Assembly (NCBI RefSeq): GCF_020080835.1
Contig: NC_058163.1
Coordinates: 8,839,318 to 8,903,317, forward strand
Direction: 5' to 3'
DNA length: 64,000 bases
DNA from: Cotesia glomerata
Taxonomy: Eukaryota > Arthropoda > Insecta > Hymenoptera > Braconidae
A model generated the notes under the pieces. It was given only the letters and a program-made list of their open reading frames with translations, was not told where the DNA came from and did not search any database. The stretch's first letter is position 1, and every line of letters starts with the position of its first letter. The position numbers and the translations under genes are program-made. This document shows positions 11,601 to 23,570 of this stretch, in pieces.

Positions 11601-13525
11601 TTTTGTACAAAAATCGTGAATGATTTTATGGTAAAAATTCTTTAGCAACTCATGGAATTCTTAATACATTTGGATTATTCTGTTATATAGAAACAACTAA
11701 AAAAAATAAAAATATTTTTATGCGATGTTAATAAACTTGAAGGTGCTTTTTATAAAAATTATATAGCTGTTTTTGGGATGAGTTGACTAAGAAGAGTAAT
11801 TTTTAAGCTTAAAGTAATTATTGTCATTTTTTGATTTTGCATAATTAATAATGACACAAATTCTTCATAAAAAATACTAATCGAATCATGACAACAAATG
11901 TAATTGTTAAAAGTTTCTAAAAGAGTGTTCTGAAACATTTAATGCATTCTTACAGATAAAGATATTGGGATCATTACTGGATGCTGAAGAACTATTACTA
12001 GCTAAAGATGTAACAACTATGAGAATCTGTGCCAACCACGTGACTAGAGCATTTTGGCCGCTAGAAGAACGGAAAAACTGGTGCTTTCGAATAAGAAGTG
12101 GGCAACCAGCAGGAAGAAGTAACAGTTAAACAAGATGATGTTGAAAAAATAAAAAGTAAGTATTGTTAGATAAGACATTCAAGAAAGAGATAATCCAAAG
12201 CCATACTCGCTTGATCTTTTTATTTGCTTGAATTTTACAAAATTCAGCTTTCAAATATTTAATGCATCGAAAAAATTTTATTTGTGTTTATTGATTAATG
12301 AAAAATTTTGTATATTTGTTTAACAATTAAATTTTTTATTAAATTTGCCATAATTTTCTACAGCAACATTTTCAATTGATTGACTATAAAAGTTTGTAAT
12401 TTTATAGGAAAACGTGAGGTTTATAAATCTTCCCAGAGAAAAAAATTGATTTACGTACATTTAAATTTTGATTTTGAGTCCACGGAAATAATCTAAAGAG
12501 ATGTAACTTATAATGCAAATGTATAGTTTTAGATGTAATTAGATCTACGGAGATTAAAAACAGGGCCCGTTAGATGAACGTAGATGTAAAAAAATTTTTC
12601 CCAGGTTTTTACTGTAGCCAAAAGAATACATAGGAAATTTATTTTCTCTATTAATCTCTGGAATTTTTTGAAATGTAGAAACCCATTAAACAAATTTTCT
12701 TTTCATTTTTTAACTTTCTGCTTCAGAACTTGAACGTTTTCGACTTTTGGATACGTAAATCGATAATTCGAAAAAAAATTATAAAATTGAGCGTATTTTA
12801 GAAAATTGTGAAATTTGACTACCAAAACGTCCAAACGTTCAATTTCGAATGAAAAAAATTATTGAAAGGAAATTTAATTGATCAGTGAATTACTGCATTT
12901 CAAACATTACTAAGTTGATTAAACAAAAAACTTTTATTATATGTCTTTTTGACATTAAGAACGCATCATAATATTAACGTATAGATCACAACGATTAATT
13001 ATTAAAATAATAGCAAACTGTCCAGTTATAAAATATTACATATGAATAGATAAATTATTTGTAAATAATTGTTGAAAAATTAAACAAAAAAATTAAAAAA
13101 TCCCTTTCTTGAATAAATTAAAACATAAAGAATAAAAATTGACTGAAAATAATCGTTGTTTTCAGTAATATGGTACTGAAATAATTGACGAAATCTTTTT
13201 TTTTTTGTACTTAAGTCGTTATTTCAAAAAGCTAAATTAAAAAATCTAAATCTGATTATAAAACACAATTCATTTTAGAATCTATTTTCAGAAATCTGCA
13301 AGTTACTTCAAAGAGGTCGTACTTTTGATATGAATAATCCAGACAATAACTTGATAAACATAAGAGGATGGATATCTGACTTATTAAAAAACGACCGCCG
13401 CCCAACACTGACCGAAGAACAGAAAAAAATAAGGAATGAAAAAGCTAAAATGCGACGAGAGCAGAAAAAAAATGAACGAAAAAATGGTGACAACGTCAAT
13501 AATAATAATAATAATAATAATAATC

Positions 13526-13556
<31 letters not shown>

Positions 13557-13620
13557 TAATAATAATAATAATAAAAGTCGCCAAAAAGAAGAGGCAAAGA
13601 AAATATCCTCAGACAATTAA
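8658..13620 (+). CDS. Multi-exon nuclear-type protein with Asp-His-Gln-Ser pentapeptide array
   Basis: Six coding exons fit by phase: start 8660-8855, 9118-9266, 9357-9425, 10138-10995, 11956-12118 (or 12155) and 13292-13620, about 587 residues. Exon one (MDYTKTYCIIERNRNDF...) looks like a short beta-rich domain and resembles the first exon of the gene at 25909. Next come Lys-rich stretches, then about 20 tandem pentapeptides of the SDHDQ type, poly-Asn and acidic segments; the last exon is basic (Arg/Lys-rich) with a run of about 22 Asn. Most of the protein is predicted to be disordered, with nuclear-type charge clusters. One intron (9426-10137) has a GC donor. The exon from 11956 joins the last exon in frame only with the weaker donor at 12119; the better GTAAGT at 12156 would need a one-base frameshift. 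A polyA signal AATAAA lies at 13773. Function unknown; relation to BEN-type proteins is inference. Confidence 0.65.
10417..10746 (+). repeat. 15-bp coding minisatellite (pentapeptide array)
   Basis: Roughly 20 head-to-tail 15-base units of the form GATCAGAGTGACCAT encoding SDHDQ, almost identical in the centre (10436-10510) and decaying at both ends. All units keep frame, so length change adds or removes whole pentapeptides. Confidence 0.95.
13498..13575 (+). repeat. Coding (AAT)n trinucleotide repeat (poly-Asn)
   Basis: About 25 AAT codons interrupted by single CAT and AAC codons in the last exon of the pentapeptide gene. Confidence 0.95.
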
Positions 13621-15059
13621 CGGAAGTGAAGTTTAAAAAAATTTATCTTTAAACAATTATTTAATAGTTTATTAAATAATATTAATATTATTTATTTAAT
13701 AGCTTATTTGTGCTCAATTATATTTATTACATTGTTTTTTTTTTTTTCATGTTAAATATGAATTAAATTTTTAATAAAAGTTATAGACACCACATCTAAG
13801 GAATTTTGCATATTTTTTTCATAACTCTATATTTCAGATAAAAAACGGACTTAATTTACGCCGAGAATTTCATCAAAAGAGAATCTGTTAATTTACACAA
13901 AATTACAATTAGGATTAATTATTAATAACTGATTGTATAATAATTTTTAATGATATACATATTCCTTAATTTCAATAAAAGCTGAAACACTAGTGATTAA
14001 AATAGAATATTATACACAGAAAGAAAAAATTAATCTTGAATCAAGAAAACTAATTTTGAAAAACTTGGATCGTCTTGGATTAATAAGGGAAGTAAAATTC
14101 TTAAACTAAAAAAATTTATTTAAGTAAATTTTTGATTGATGATCTCAAAGAAATTTTCTCATCAATTCAAGTTAATTTTTGTTTCTCGAGTGTAGATTTC
14201 TTAAAAAATAAATTAAGGTATGATTATAGGGTGAAAATGTATTTAAAACAAAAACGCTGAAATGCCGTGACACAGATAGGATTTTATGTTTAAATTTCCA
14301 CTTAACATAGAAATTAGGTTTTTGAGAATCTTCGGTTATGCTTTCAAAAAATATATAGACAGCTCCATCAGAAATTTCTAATTTTTTTAATTTAAGAAAC
14401 TTTACCTGTTTGTATTTTTTAAAAAAAAATTTGCTTCTAGTTACGATAATTACTGAAAAAATCAAGAACGAAAATCGTCAAAATTAAAAAGAATTTTCTT
14501 ATCCCAAAGATAGAATAATGACAGAAGCGGGTAAATAGGCAAATTTTTGTGTATATTCCTAAACGCGCTTTCATGTAGTTTTTAGCACATTAAAATTCAA
14601 TGAGTTGACAACTCGTGTTAATAAGCGCATTTAGGGATGTACATTATTATTTTAATACAGAAAGCACTTTCAGGTACAGAAATTATGAAAGTTCGAAAGT
14701 TTTACATAAAGATTTTCATTATTTTCTTCTTCATTATTTCCTCGCGGCTATGAATTTTTTGTAAAATGGAACAATTATATCGTGAATTATTTCTCCATTT
14801 GCACATCTTGGCAATTATGTGGTGCATGATAATGCATTGTTTATTCCAAAATTTTTCTAAAATAGGGCAAAAATTAACGTTTCTATGATGTACTTTTTTA
14901 ACTTCACCAAATGAGAAAGTACTTTATCCTGGTTAAAAATATGAATTGTAAAAGAATTGAGTCCACGTAAAGTCGTATATCTAAATGTACATTTTGTAAA
15001 TATACAGCTTTTCATTAAGAGTACACTTTTTCCATTTCTTTTTTAATCAATTTTTTGAC
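13621..15059. other. 3' flank and unassigned stretch
   Basis: AATAAA at 13773 and CAATAAAAG near 13974 are candidate polyadenylation signals. At 14010-14190 there is a repeat made of CTTGAATCAAGA-like words also seen near 2100, 3440, 36740 and 51280. The 97-residue minus-strand frame at 14172-14465 has no recognisable family or splice context and is left out as a gene. Confidence 0.4.
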
Positions 15060-15119
15060 CAGGGTGGATACACTGGGTCAACTCATTTTGAATACTCCGT
15101 GGAGACACTAAGTGTCTAC

Positions 15120-15712
15120 ACTAGGGTGACACAAAAACCGACTATTTTTTTTAGTCTCGAGGGGAATGCTAGTTTTGATGTCTTAAGAGCCCCTCTCAAA
15201 AAGAATAGCTTAAAAAATTTTTAATAGGCTGCTCTACATATTTTAAATTTCTCAAATTTTTTTTTTTTAATTTTTTTTTTTCGTTACTTCATAATTTTAG
15301 ACCAGACCAAAAGTAACTTCCTGAAAGTTTCACCAACATTTAAATTTTGAAAGGTCGCTCATAATTTTTTTTTAAATTTCAGAGACAAAAAATCCTAATC
15401 CAATTAAATAATCACTAATAAATTAAAAAAATATAATGAGCGACCTTTTAAAATTCACATTTAGAACTGAAACTTTCAGAAAAACCTTTTTTTTGGTTTA
15501 TAAAATTATGACGTAACGAGAAAAAAAATTAAAAAAAAAAAAATTCGATTTTTGACGGTTTTTGAAATTTAAAAAAATTTCGAGTGACCTCTTAAAAATT
15601 TTTTTTAAGTTGCCCTTTAGAGAGAGCTCTTAAAACATCAAAAACTAACATTTTTTCACCCAAGACCAAAAAAAAAAAATAGTCGGCTTGTAGCCACCTT
15701 AGTCCACAGTGT
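15120..15712. mobile_element. Fold-back (MITE-like) element, about 590 bp
   Basis: The two halves are inverted copies: CCGACTATTTTTTTT and TTTTGATGTCTTAAGAG on the left return as CTCTTAAAACATCAAAA and AAAAAATAGTCGG on the right, and AAAGGTCGCTCAT at 15351 returns as ATGAGCGACCTTTT at 15436. The centre is near 15410. No coding capacity. Confidence 0.8.
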
Positions 15713-16403
15713 ATAAAATTTTTATGAATGAAACGAATGACCAATGCAAACGTGATGTATATACGAAAAAATTATGACTTTAATGAGAAAATTACGTTAT
15801 AAGGCAAATGAAGGCTCTGACGATCTCGAAAATAAGCTTTCTGATGAATTTTTATCAATTCAAAAAATTTATTAAGTTTGATAATATGATGTTAATTTTT
15901 GTGAATATTCAAAATGTACACCATGTAATGTAATTTCAATAGATAGTATAAATGTTATATCTTATGAATTCCAAATTCGACCAAATGAGTTTATCACATT
16001 ATTTTAGCGCATATGAAATTAGACAAGATTATCATAAGTACCTTCGCAATAAAAGCCTAAAATTTGTGAAACATCAATATTGAAACACATTCAGTGGAAA
16101 TTAGGTGTTTGGAGATTTATGAAAAATCAAGCTGAGATTTACACCTGTATTACACCGATGTGTCTACACTCGGTTGACTCCGTAAAAACAGAAAATTTAA
16201 AACACCAAAATATTCAGTGAAAATTTGGTGTTTGTACGGGAGTTAACATAGTGTTGACACATCGGTGTAGTACAGGGTAAACTTCAGCTAAATTTTTCAC
16301 AAATCTACCGTGTCAATATGGCGTTTTTTCGGTAGAAACTGGGTGTAATCTATATTACACTAAGTTTACACCGGTACACACCGTGTAAACGGATCCGCTA
16401 GGG
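15713..16403. repeat. Unassigned stretch ending in an inverted-repeat element cut by the gap
   Basis: 15713-16080 shows nothing recognisable. From about 16085 a second fold-back appears: AGATTTATGAAAAATC..GCTGA, TACACCGATGTGTC and ATTCAGTG.AAATT.GGTG pair with inverted copies at 16200-16310. Its right part is truncated by the assembly gap. Confidence 0.5.
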
Positions 16404-16503
16404 NNNNNNNNNNNNNNNNNNNNNNNNNNNNNNNNNNNNNNNNNNNNNNNNNNNNNNNNNNNNNNNNNNNNNNNNNNNNNNNNNNNNNNNNNNNNNNNNN
16501 NNN
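16404..16503. other. Assembly gap (100 N)
   Basis: Exactly 100 N at the junction between two repeat elements. Confidence 0.99.
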
Positions 16504-17303
16504 TGACTATATATGGAGCAATATACAGTCTTGCAAGATTATATATAGTCCCATATATAATTATATATGCTTATGTATAATTACCATATATAAAAATTTT
16601 TTCTTTGAAAAAAAAATTTTTTTTGGTTATCACAAAAAGTGTAAAATGATGTTTATAATTACGTTTAAATAATTCTGAAGTACAAAATTTGTTACATTTC
16701 CTATGAGATGTTTTGGTCTGCTCTGCTACTACCTAATAGTAAAATCATTATTTATTTTATTATTTAAATAAGTGTTATATTATAATGAGATTCGGTAAAT
16801 TAAATAAATTATGAATTGTGACTATCCAAATATATTATAAAATCAATTTTTATATTATATTTATGATAAACTTATATGATACATTATGTAGATCATTGAA
16901 TCATAAATATCTAAGACAGCAGCATAGCAGACAGAAACTTCAAGGGGCACGGAGATCACCAAAGTTAAGCAGCATTGAGCAGGCTTAATAGTTGGATGGG
17001 TGACCGCTGGTGTTATAACCGTAAAATTGTGTCTAAACATTTTTTTTTTGCATTTTAATTGGTTATAGAGAATTGCGTAGGACTATATTAAATACTCTAT
17101 CCATAAAATTAACCCAATAATTAATTAGATGTAATTAATATATACTTAAATATTGTTATATATAATTATATATAAACATGCATAATTATATATGATTATA
17201 TATAATTATATATGATTATATTTGGCCATTTTTCATATATAATCATATATAACCAATTTATATATAAATATATATAATTATATATAAATATTTTTTCTCG
17301 GGT
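16504..17303 (+). mobile_element. 5S-rRNA-containing repeat element, copy 1
   Basis: From about 16560 to 17303 this is nearly identical to 33490-34195. It has AT-rich TATATATAATTATATA margins, a unique-looking block (TTTTGGTCTGCTCTGCTACT), and in the middle a 5S-rRNA-derived segment. No coding frame. The left end is lost in the gap. The presence of a pol III promoter fits a 5S-derived SINE (SINE3-like), while the symmetrical AT-rich margins look more like a MITE that has captured one. Confidence 0.7.
16945..17023 (+). other. 5S rRNA-derived segment (pseudogene or SINE head)
   Basis: Matches the central and 3' part of eukaryotic 5S rRNA: GAGATCACC, AAAGTTAAGCAGCATTGAGC (A-box region) and TAGTTGGATGGGTGACCGCT (C-box region). 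The 5' about 35-40 nucleotides expected of a full gene are absent and the 3' end is altered, so it is not a functional 5S gene, but the internal pol III control elements are largely kept. Confidence 0.85.
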
Positions 17304-17787
17304 ATCCTAAAATTATCATGAAGTTGTCCTAAAGTTGTCGTGAAAGTATCCTAAAGTTGTCATAAAAGTGTCCTAATATTGGCATAGAAGTATCCTACAA
17401 TTATCCTGAAGTTGTCCTAAAATTATCGTGAAGCCTTGAAGTTGTTCTAAAATTATTATGTAGTTGTCATAAAATTGTCGTGAACTATCCTAAAGTTGTC
17501 ATAAAAGTGTCCTAAGATTGTCATGAAAGTATCCTAAAAATATCATGAAGTTATCATAAAGTTGTCCTAAAATTGTCGTGAAAGTATCCTAAAGTTGTCA
17601 TTAAAGTGTCCTAATATTGTCATAATAGTAACCTACGATTACCATGAAGTGGTCATGAAGTTGTCATAAAATTATCATAAAGTTGTCCTAAAACTGTCGT
17701 GAAAGTATCCTAAAGTTGTCATAATAGTGTCCTAATATTTTCATAAAAGTATCCTAAAATTATCATGAAGTTGTCATAAAGTTATCC
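17304..17787. repeat. Tandem repeat of TCCTAAARTTGTC-type units
   Basis: About 480 bases built from short variants of GTATCCTAAAGTTGTCATAA and GTCCTAAAATTGTCGTGAA, arranged as a higher-order minisatellite. It directly abuts the left end of the 7.2-kb CACTG element. Confidence 0.85.
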
Positions 17788-18419
17788 TACACTGAAAAAA
17801 ATAATCGATAGAGGCTACCGATTGGTAATCGGTAGAGGTTACCGCTTTTTTTCCGATAGAGGCTACCGATTTTTCGGTAGAGGCTACCGATTAAAATCGG
17901 TAAAGGCAATCGATTAAAATCGGTAGAGGCAACCGATTAAAATCAGTAGAGGTTACCGATTTTTTTTTCGGTAACAGCTACCGATTTCTAATCGGTAACC
18001 TCTACCGATTTTAATCGGTAACCTCTACCGAAAAATCGTTAACCTCTACCGAAAAATCGGTAGGTTTCACCAAAAAATCGGTAACCTCTACCGATTTACA
18101 TTTACCGAAGAAATAGTTTTTGGGGCCCATAAATAAAGTATAAATGACATGTCAACATAATTTTCATGTGACAGCAACATGATTTTCATGTGATAGTAAC
18201 ATAATTTTCATGTGGCAGGCAATCCTTTATTTATAAATTGATGTATCGTTTTCATTGATATCGCTTTTTGTTGTTATTGCAACCACTTTGGCAACGATTA
18301 CTATCATGAGAACGCTTAGATATTATTAATTGAAATTTGTAAAAATGTTGATTGATGAAATTTTCGATGATAAACATTTTGTCCGAAACGTACTCAAACT
18401 ACACGACTTAATGAGAGTA

Positions 18420-18983
18420 ACATCAGGATGAGTTTATATTTTGAAAAATGTCAATAATTAAGAAATGACGTTGTATTTTGTCCACTAATGATATTGTCAA
18501 CGATCTAAGCTTATCCCTGGTGTTACACTCATCGAGACCTTTCATTTGAGTACCCACATCAATTTTCATATATTTATATATATCATATATATGTATATAT
18601 GAAAAATATATCAAAAATGCATGTAGGTACTCAAATGAAAGCTCTTGATGAGTGTAACATCGGGATGAGCTTATATCTTCAAAAACGTTATTAATTAAGT
18701 AATACCTGTGTATCTTGTGAACTATTGATATATTTTAAGATATAGCTTATCCCGATGTTACACTCATCGATATAATACCTTTCATTTGAGTACCCACATC
18801 AATTTTTCATATATTTATGTATATTATATACATGTATATATGAAATATATATTAAAAATGGATGTGGGTACTCAAATGAAAGCTCTTGATGTTTGTAACA
18901 TCGGAATGAGCTTATATCTTAAGAAATGTCAATAATTAAGAAATGACATTGTATCTTGTGAAATATTAACATTTTTAAAGATA
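18420..18983. repeat. Tandem palindromes (TTTGAGTACCCAC arms)
   Basis: At least two roughly 240-base hairpin units, each with arms containing CATTTGAGTACCCACATC and its complement around a TATATA centre, and with GTTACACTCATCGA as linker. Inverted equivalents lie at 24050-24350, so the block belongs to the long inverted ends of the surrounding 7.2-kb element. Confidence 0.75.
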
Positions 18984-19364
18984 TAGGGGAAGGTGGGGCA
19001 AGACGGCCCACCTAAGCCGGTTTTTATTTTTTGTGGCTTTTTACTATCAAGTGGATTTACTCTCGTCCAACTTTGACTCAATTCACCGGTATTTTTTCAA
19101 AGTTCCAAAAAATTTTTTTTTTTTCATGGCAAAGTTGTTTCTCACGTCAAAATGTTCTTATTTCTCTCCTGGACATCTGCATTCACTTTTATATTACTCA
19201 GAAAAACTATTGTTAACATAATACCAATCGTTCCCCTACTTTTACAGAAAAAAATTGAGTGAAATGATTTTTCCTACAAACCTATTACCAAGTACAGTAC
19301 CGATAATTACATTTATGGATATTGTAAGGATTAATTTATAATAACTCTGAATGATATGTCTCAC

Positions 19365-19655
19365 TCCTGCAGTGGGTTGCGGGGGTGAATGTCAACAATG
19401 AAAATTAAAAATTTCCGAGCTGTAGCTCCTATAAGGTCCAAATTTGGTAAGAATCTTCTGTATGTGATAGAGAAATGATCTAAGAGCGGATTTTATGACA
19501 ATCTACTCCCAATATGGATAGCGGGGGTGGGTGTTACAATGAAAATTGTAAATTTCCGAGCTATAGCTCCTACAGACTCCAAAATTCGGTAGGAGTTTTC
19601 TATGTGTGATGTAGAAGTAATCTAAATGAGGATTTTACGACAACCCGACCTAAAT
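19365..19655. repeat. Two-copy tandem duplication, about 145-bp unit
   Basis: Both units share GCGGGGGTG, AATGAAAATT, AATTTCCGAGCT.TAGCTCCTA and GGATTTTA.GACAA. No coding content. Confidence 0.75.
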
Positions 19656-19799
19656 AAGGATTGCAAAATTCAACAGTTCTAAAAATTATTTTTAAATATC
19701 AAAGTTTTTGAAAATCTCTAAATATACTTGTTTATTTATTACTTTTGTAATAAATAAATTATTAATAAATTTTCTGACGATTGCGACATTCTATAAAAT

Positions 19800-20335
19800 T
19801 CAATTTGGAAAATCCAAAAGTGTACGACTCATAATGCTCATTATTGATTATGAAATATTAAAAAAAAAAAAAAAAAAAACAAGTCGTTCAAAATTAGTTG
19901 CCGAAAAACAGCTGTACTAGGAATGTAATGCACAGGCACCCCTGGTGTAATAAATGCACATAATATGTATAGATATATCACCATCCATGTAAATTTTACA
20001 TGGATATATATATATATATAGATATACACAGTCTTCTAGCTTTTTTATTTTGTTAATTGTACATGAATGACACTGAATTACCTAACCATTCGCATTCGGT
20101 GGCCTACAATTATCCTAAAGAATTAAAAAAAAAAAAAAAAATTTAACTTAATTGATGCATTTTTTCGCCAAAGTTATAGTGTTTTCAGAGTTTCATACAT
20201 GACTGACAGGAAAATTTTTTGACCTATTTTGAGGTTTTTTTCCGTTTCTAGTAAACTAAATCAATTTTTGAAAAGTGTCAAATTAATCTCCATTAAATTA
20301 TCTTGACAATAGTATGCAAAATATCGGTGACCGTC
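19800..20335. repeat. Interspersed repeat, copy 2 (first copy 6985-7545)
   Basis: Same orientation and order of conserved words as the first copy, with A- and T-tract length differences. Confidence 0.75.
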
Positions 20336-20639
20336 TCTTTTTCTCATGCAAAAATTTCTCGCGACCAAAATTGTCATCAATAACTTCTTGTACAATATTT
20401 TTCACGCAAAACCATGCTAAAAGGGCCATGTTAATGTTTTTTTAGAAATAATTGTAGTTATTCGTAAATAATTGTGAGAAATTTTTGGCGAGATGAATAA
20501 AGGCGGGGAGCCAAATATAATTGGCTGAAATAATATTTCAGTGATATATGCCGTCAACGTCAAAGAAGTTTTACTTCAATCGCGCGTAAAGGTTACACGC
20601 ACACATTTTTTTGATACATTTTTATTGGCTTCATTAAAC

Positions 20640-21690
20640 CGATTCTAAAAACTGATCGGTTTTAAGCTTGGAAACCCACGTTGATCATCGTTAACGCGAT
20701 TGAAATTGGTTGATTAGTTTGAGAGATACCGTTGTCGAAATAATTCAAAAAGCGTTTTTTTTTGAAATCACTCCGACATTTTTACCTGATTCATAATTGC
20801 TTTTGGCGTGAAATGTGGAGCGCTTAAGTATGGAGTTAGCGGGAAGTTGCAGGGATGGCTTTTAGGGTCTACTGTTATCCTAATTTTTTATACTGAATAC
20901 ATAATAAAAAATTCAAAGTATAAAACAAGTAAAAACATATTGAGTTTTTGGGGGCCTGTTTTACCCCACTTTTCTCAATTTTTAATTTCGATATACGCAA
21001 AAAATTAATACCATAAACTCAGTAAAAGGTCAAAAAAGTAAAACGAGCTGAAAAACTCATATTATAAAAATTTTTGAGGGTGGCCCATTTTTCCCCACGT
21101 TTTCATTTTTTTTTTTTTTTAATGAACAGAGCAAATTGAGGTCAAATACTTGGCAAGGGACTAAAAAGTAAAACCAGAGAAAAACACTAAGGATATCAAT
21201 ATTTTTTCTTAAGGGGCCCATTTTGCCCCCCTTCCCCTATTAAATTTGTTTTCTATAAAAAATGGATGTAACTAAGAAAATTTTAAGTAACAGAAAAATT
21301 CGTCGCACTTGAAGGTAGATGAATTTCTACTTCACTTATGAGATTTGCAATGACTTTAACTAAAACTTTCAATGCTCATTTGGAATCTGTGCAAATCAAA
21401 AATTAGGAAAACGGTTGACCCTAAAGGCCATCCCTACAACTTCCAGTTAATTCCATACGTAAGTGCTTAAAATTGCACTTATTACGTTTTTGAGCTCAAA
21501 AGTCTGATAAAAGTTAAATAAAATGCTATTTTTTGAATTTTCAAACCGCAATAATTTTTGAATGGGGTAAAATCAATAACTTTCCAATTTTCGAAAATTT
21601 TTAGTTTTCTTAGCGGGAAGTAAAAAATACTTCAATTAAATTTCAAGTCTAGATCTAAAAATGCAATTCTATAAAGTGCCCAGCGAAGCG
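20640..21690. repeat. Mixed fragments of the TTAACTTCCCGC family and of the 2740-type repeat
   Basis: 20640-20890 has family words (GATTAGTTTGAGAGATACCG, TTAGCGGGAAGTTGCAGGGA). 20990-21237 is the second copy of the 2740-2965 repeat and ends at a TA. 21410-21630 is a reverse family fragment. 21640-21690 (CTATAAAGTGCCCAGCGAAGCGG) is an inverted copy of 31535-31620. Confidence 0.6.
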
Positions 21691-21704
21691 GGTGGGTAAC
21701 AGCT

Positions 21705-23056
21705 ATACCCATACAAAAATGAAGATCGGCCCGATAATGGGCCAAGACTGGTAACCGATCTTTAAGTATCGGCCGAGTATCGTGAAATATCGTTGGGCCA
21801 AGACTGGGCGAGTATCGGATGGTAACACCCAGCCGATATAGGCGACTAAGCGTCGGCCGAACATAGTAATCAAGCATTGGCCGAGCATCGGCCAAGCATA
21901 GGCAAAAATCAAATTTTAGGTAAAATAATAAAAAAATTTTTTTCGTTGTTTATTTTTGAATTATTATTATTCTGAGGTGATGGACTACTGGTTGATAGAA
22001 ATTAATTCTGAAAAATTCGGGTGTGGAGGGGTTTGAACCTGATCCGTCTGCGTGGAAGTCTCGAGCGGTGTCACGGGCGCTGCTAACTGATCTGAGTGTA
22101 GTGTTCTTAGTTTAATCATTTCAATGTTCAACGATCAATTTTTCTCAGTATAATTGAGTTAACTTGATTGTTGTTACGAATTTTTCTATTTATTTCATAA
22201 TTGCACAATTTCTGAATTTTAATAATAAAAATAACTTCCCAGTTTTTAAAACTTCATTTTTTAAGCAAGAAGTTCAAAATTAATTAAAAATAATTGAGTT
22301 ATTAGTAAATAAATCTATATATTTTTTTTTTTATATTTTTTTTTATATTCATAAATCTATTTATGAGTAAATAAATCATTTATTAAAAATCATTAGCTTC
22401 TTGCTGAAATATTTTTAATACTAAAAGAAATAGTTTTAACTGATTAGGTAATGTACAAATTTATCGAAAAAGTCTTCCAAAAAAATATTCATTAATTTAT
22501 TAAATTAGTTTTAGTGAAAACCAATGTTGATTTAATCCTAATCGAGCTTGTTGAATAATAAAAATATCAAAAACTAAAAAATGATCAATATAATATTTAT
22601 AAAAAAAAAAAAAAACATTGTTAATAATTTAAATTGGTGTTTTCTCCTAAGAAAATCTCTTAAGATATTTTTTAAAAATTGATTTACTAATTTTTAATAC
22701 ATATTAGTTTATAATTTGGTCAAACGTTAAATTAAAAAAAATTGAAAACAATAATACAACATAGTAATGACTAATACGTATTAATTGTTTTCAAGTGTAA
22801 TAAAGAATTAGCCAGAGCATCGGCCAAGCAATGGCTGATAATCAAATCACATACCATTATATTATAATAAATATCGTGCGGTAGCCGATGGCTAACCTAG
22901 ACTAGGCCAGTACAAATCGCCAATGCTTGGCCGAACATTAAAGCCGATGGTTTACCGAGGCTAGGCCGATACAAAACGCCGATACTTGGCCGAGCATTAG
23001 TAGCCGTGCCTTGGCCAATGAACGGAAATTGTTGAGCATCGGCAACTTTGTATGGG
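21705..23056. mobile_element. Second fold-back element with GGCCAAG subterminal repeats
   Basis: The ends TACCCATACAAA (21702) and TTTGTATGGGTA (23049) are inverted. The left array (21720-21905) repeats GGGCCAAGACTGG and TCGGCCGA-type words; the right array (22810-23040) carries GCATCGGCCAAGC and TGGCCGATAC-type words. A tRNA-like block lies about 316 bases from the left end. Same design as 1256-3190, different sequence. Confidence 0.65.
22021..22095 (-). other. tRNA-like (pol III promoter-like) segment
   Basis: On the minus strand an A-box-like AGTTAGCAGCGCC is followed by AGGTTCAAACCCC, which fits the B-box consensus GGTTCRANNCC. Arms pair poorly, so this is a derived sequence and not a functional tRNA. 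Orientation and offset match the tRNA-like block of the other fold-back element. Confidence 0.45.
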
Positions 23057-23570
23057 TAGATTATAGATTATAGATTTGTTTATTATTAATGCCAAGGCTC
23101 AGGCCAAATGGCAATTTCTATTACATAGTATAACAATTTTTACAAGAAAACAATTTTTAACAAGAAAACAATTTATGTTTCTGTGAGTACATAATATAGT
23201 GATATATAAAAATTAAATTTTAATAATTCGTATATAAAACATGATAAAACAAATTAAACTTAGAATTTAATATAGAAAATAATAATTTAAAAATATTAAA
23301 TTTTTATATTAAATTTTGATGTCATCAAATTAGATGATAATTCGACATAATAAATCTGTAATTGCACTGATTTTATCCATATTTCAATCTTCAATCTTTA
23401 AAGTAATTTAGCTCAAATTTGTGATCTATTTGACGTCGTTTTAATTATCAAGATTTAATAGGTAATTGAAAACTTCTTTTTAAAGACTTGCAAGCTACTC
23501 GAATTTACAATTTCGCGTGGAAGTTCTTCCCAAAACCTTATCACAATTACTAAAAAGATTTCTCCAAATA
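23057..23570 (-). mobile_element. 3' end of a CR1/Jockey-like LINE (truncated)
   Basis: On the minus strand a frame reads RFWEELPREIVNSSSLQVFK then a stop near 23460: the pattern W..LP.E.V.S.S...FK is the usual C-terminal end of reverse-transcriptase ORFs in CR1/Jockey-type LINEs. The sequence then ends in GCCTGAGCCTTGGCATTAAT, an AATAAA-like stretch and short tandem ATAATCT units (23057-23077), the microsatellite-type tail of such LINEs rather than poly(A). The rest of the LINE is missing. Confidence 0.7.

Noticed and set aside
13384..13636. Poly-Ile frames on both strands at the AAT repeat
   Set aside because: Shadow frames of the trinucleotide repeat; the plus poly-Asn frame joins the upstream exons in phase.
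16920..17030. Functional 5S rRNA gene
   Set aside because: The 5' third is absent and the 3' end does not pair with it; it is embedded in a repeated element with a second copy.
17304..18110. CRISPR-like array of short repeats
   Set aside because: There are no regular unique spacers; units are variants of one minisatellite and of a transposon's subterminal repeat in a eukaryotic context.
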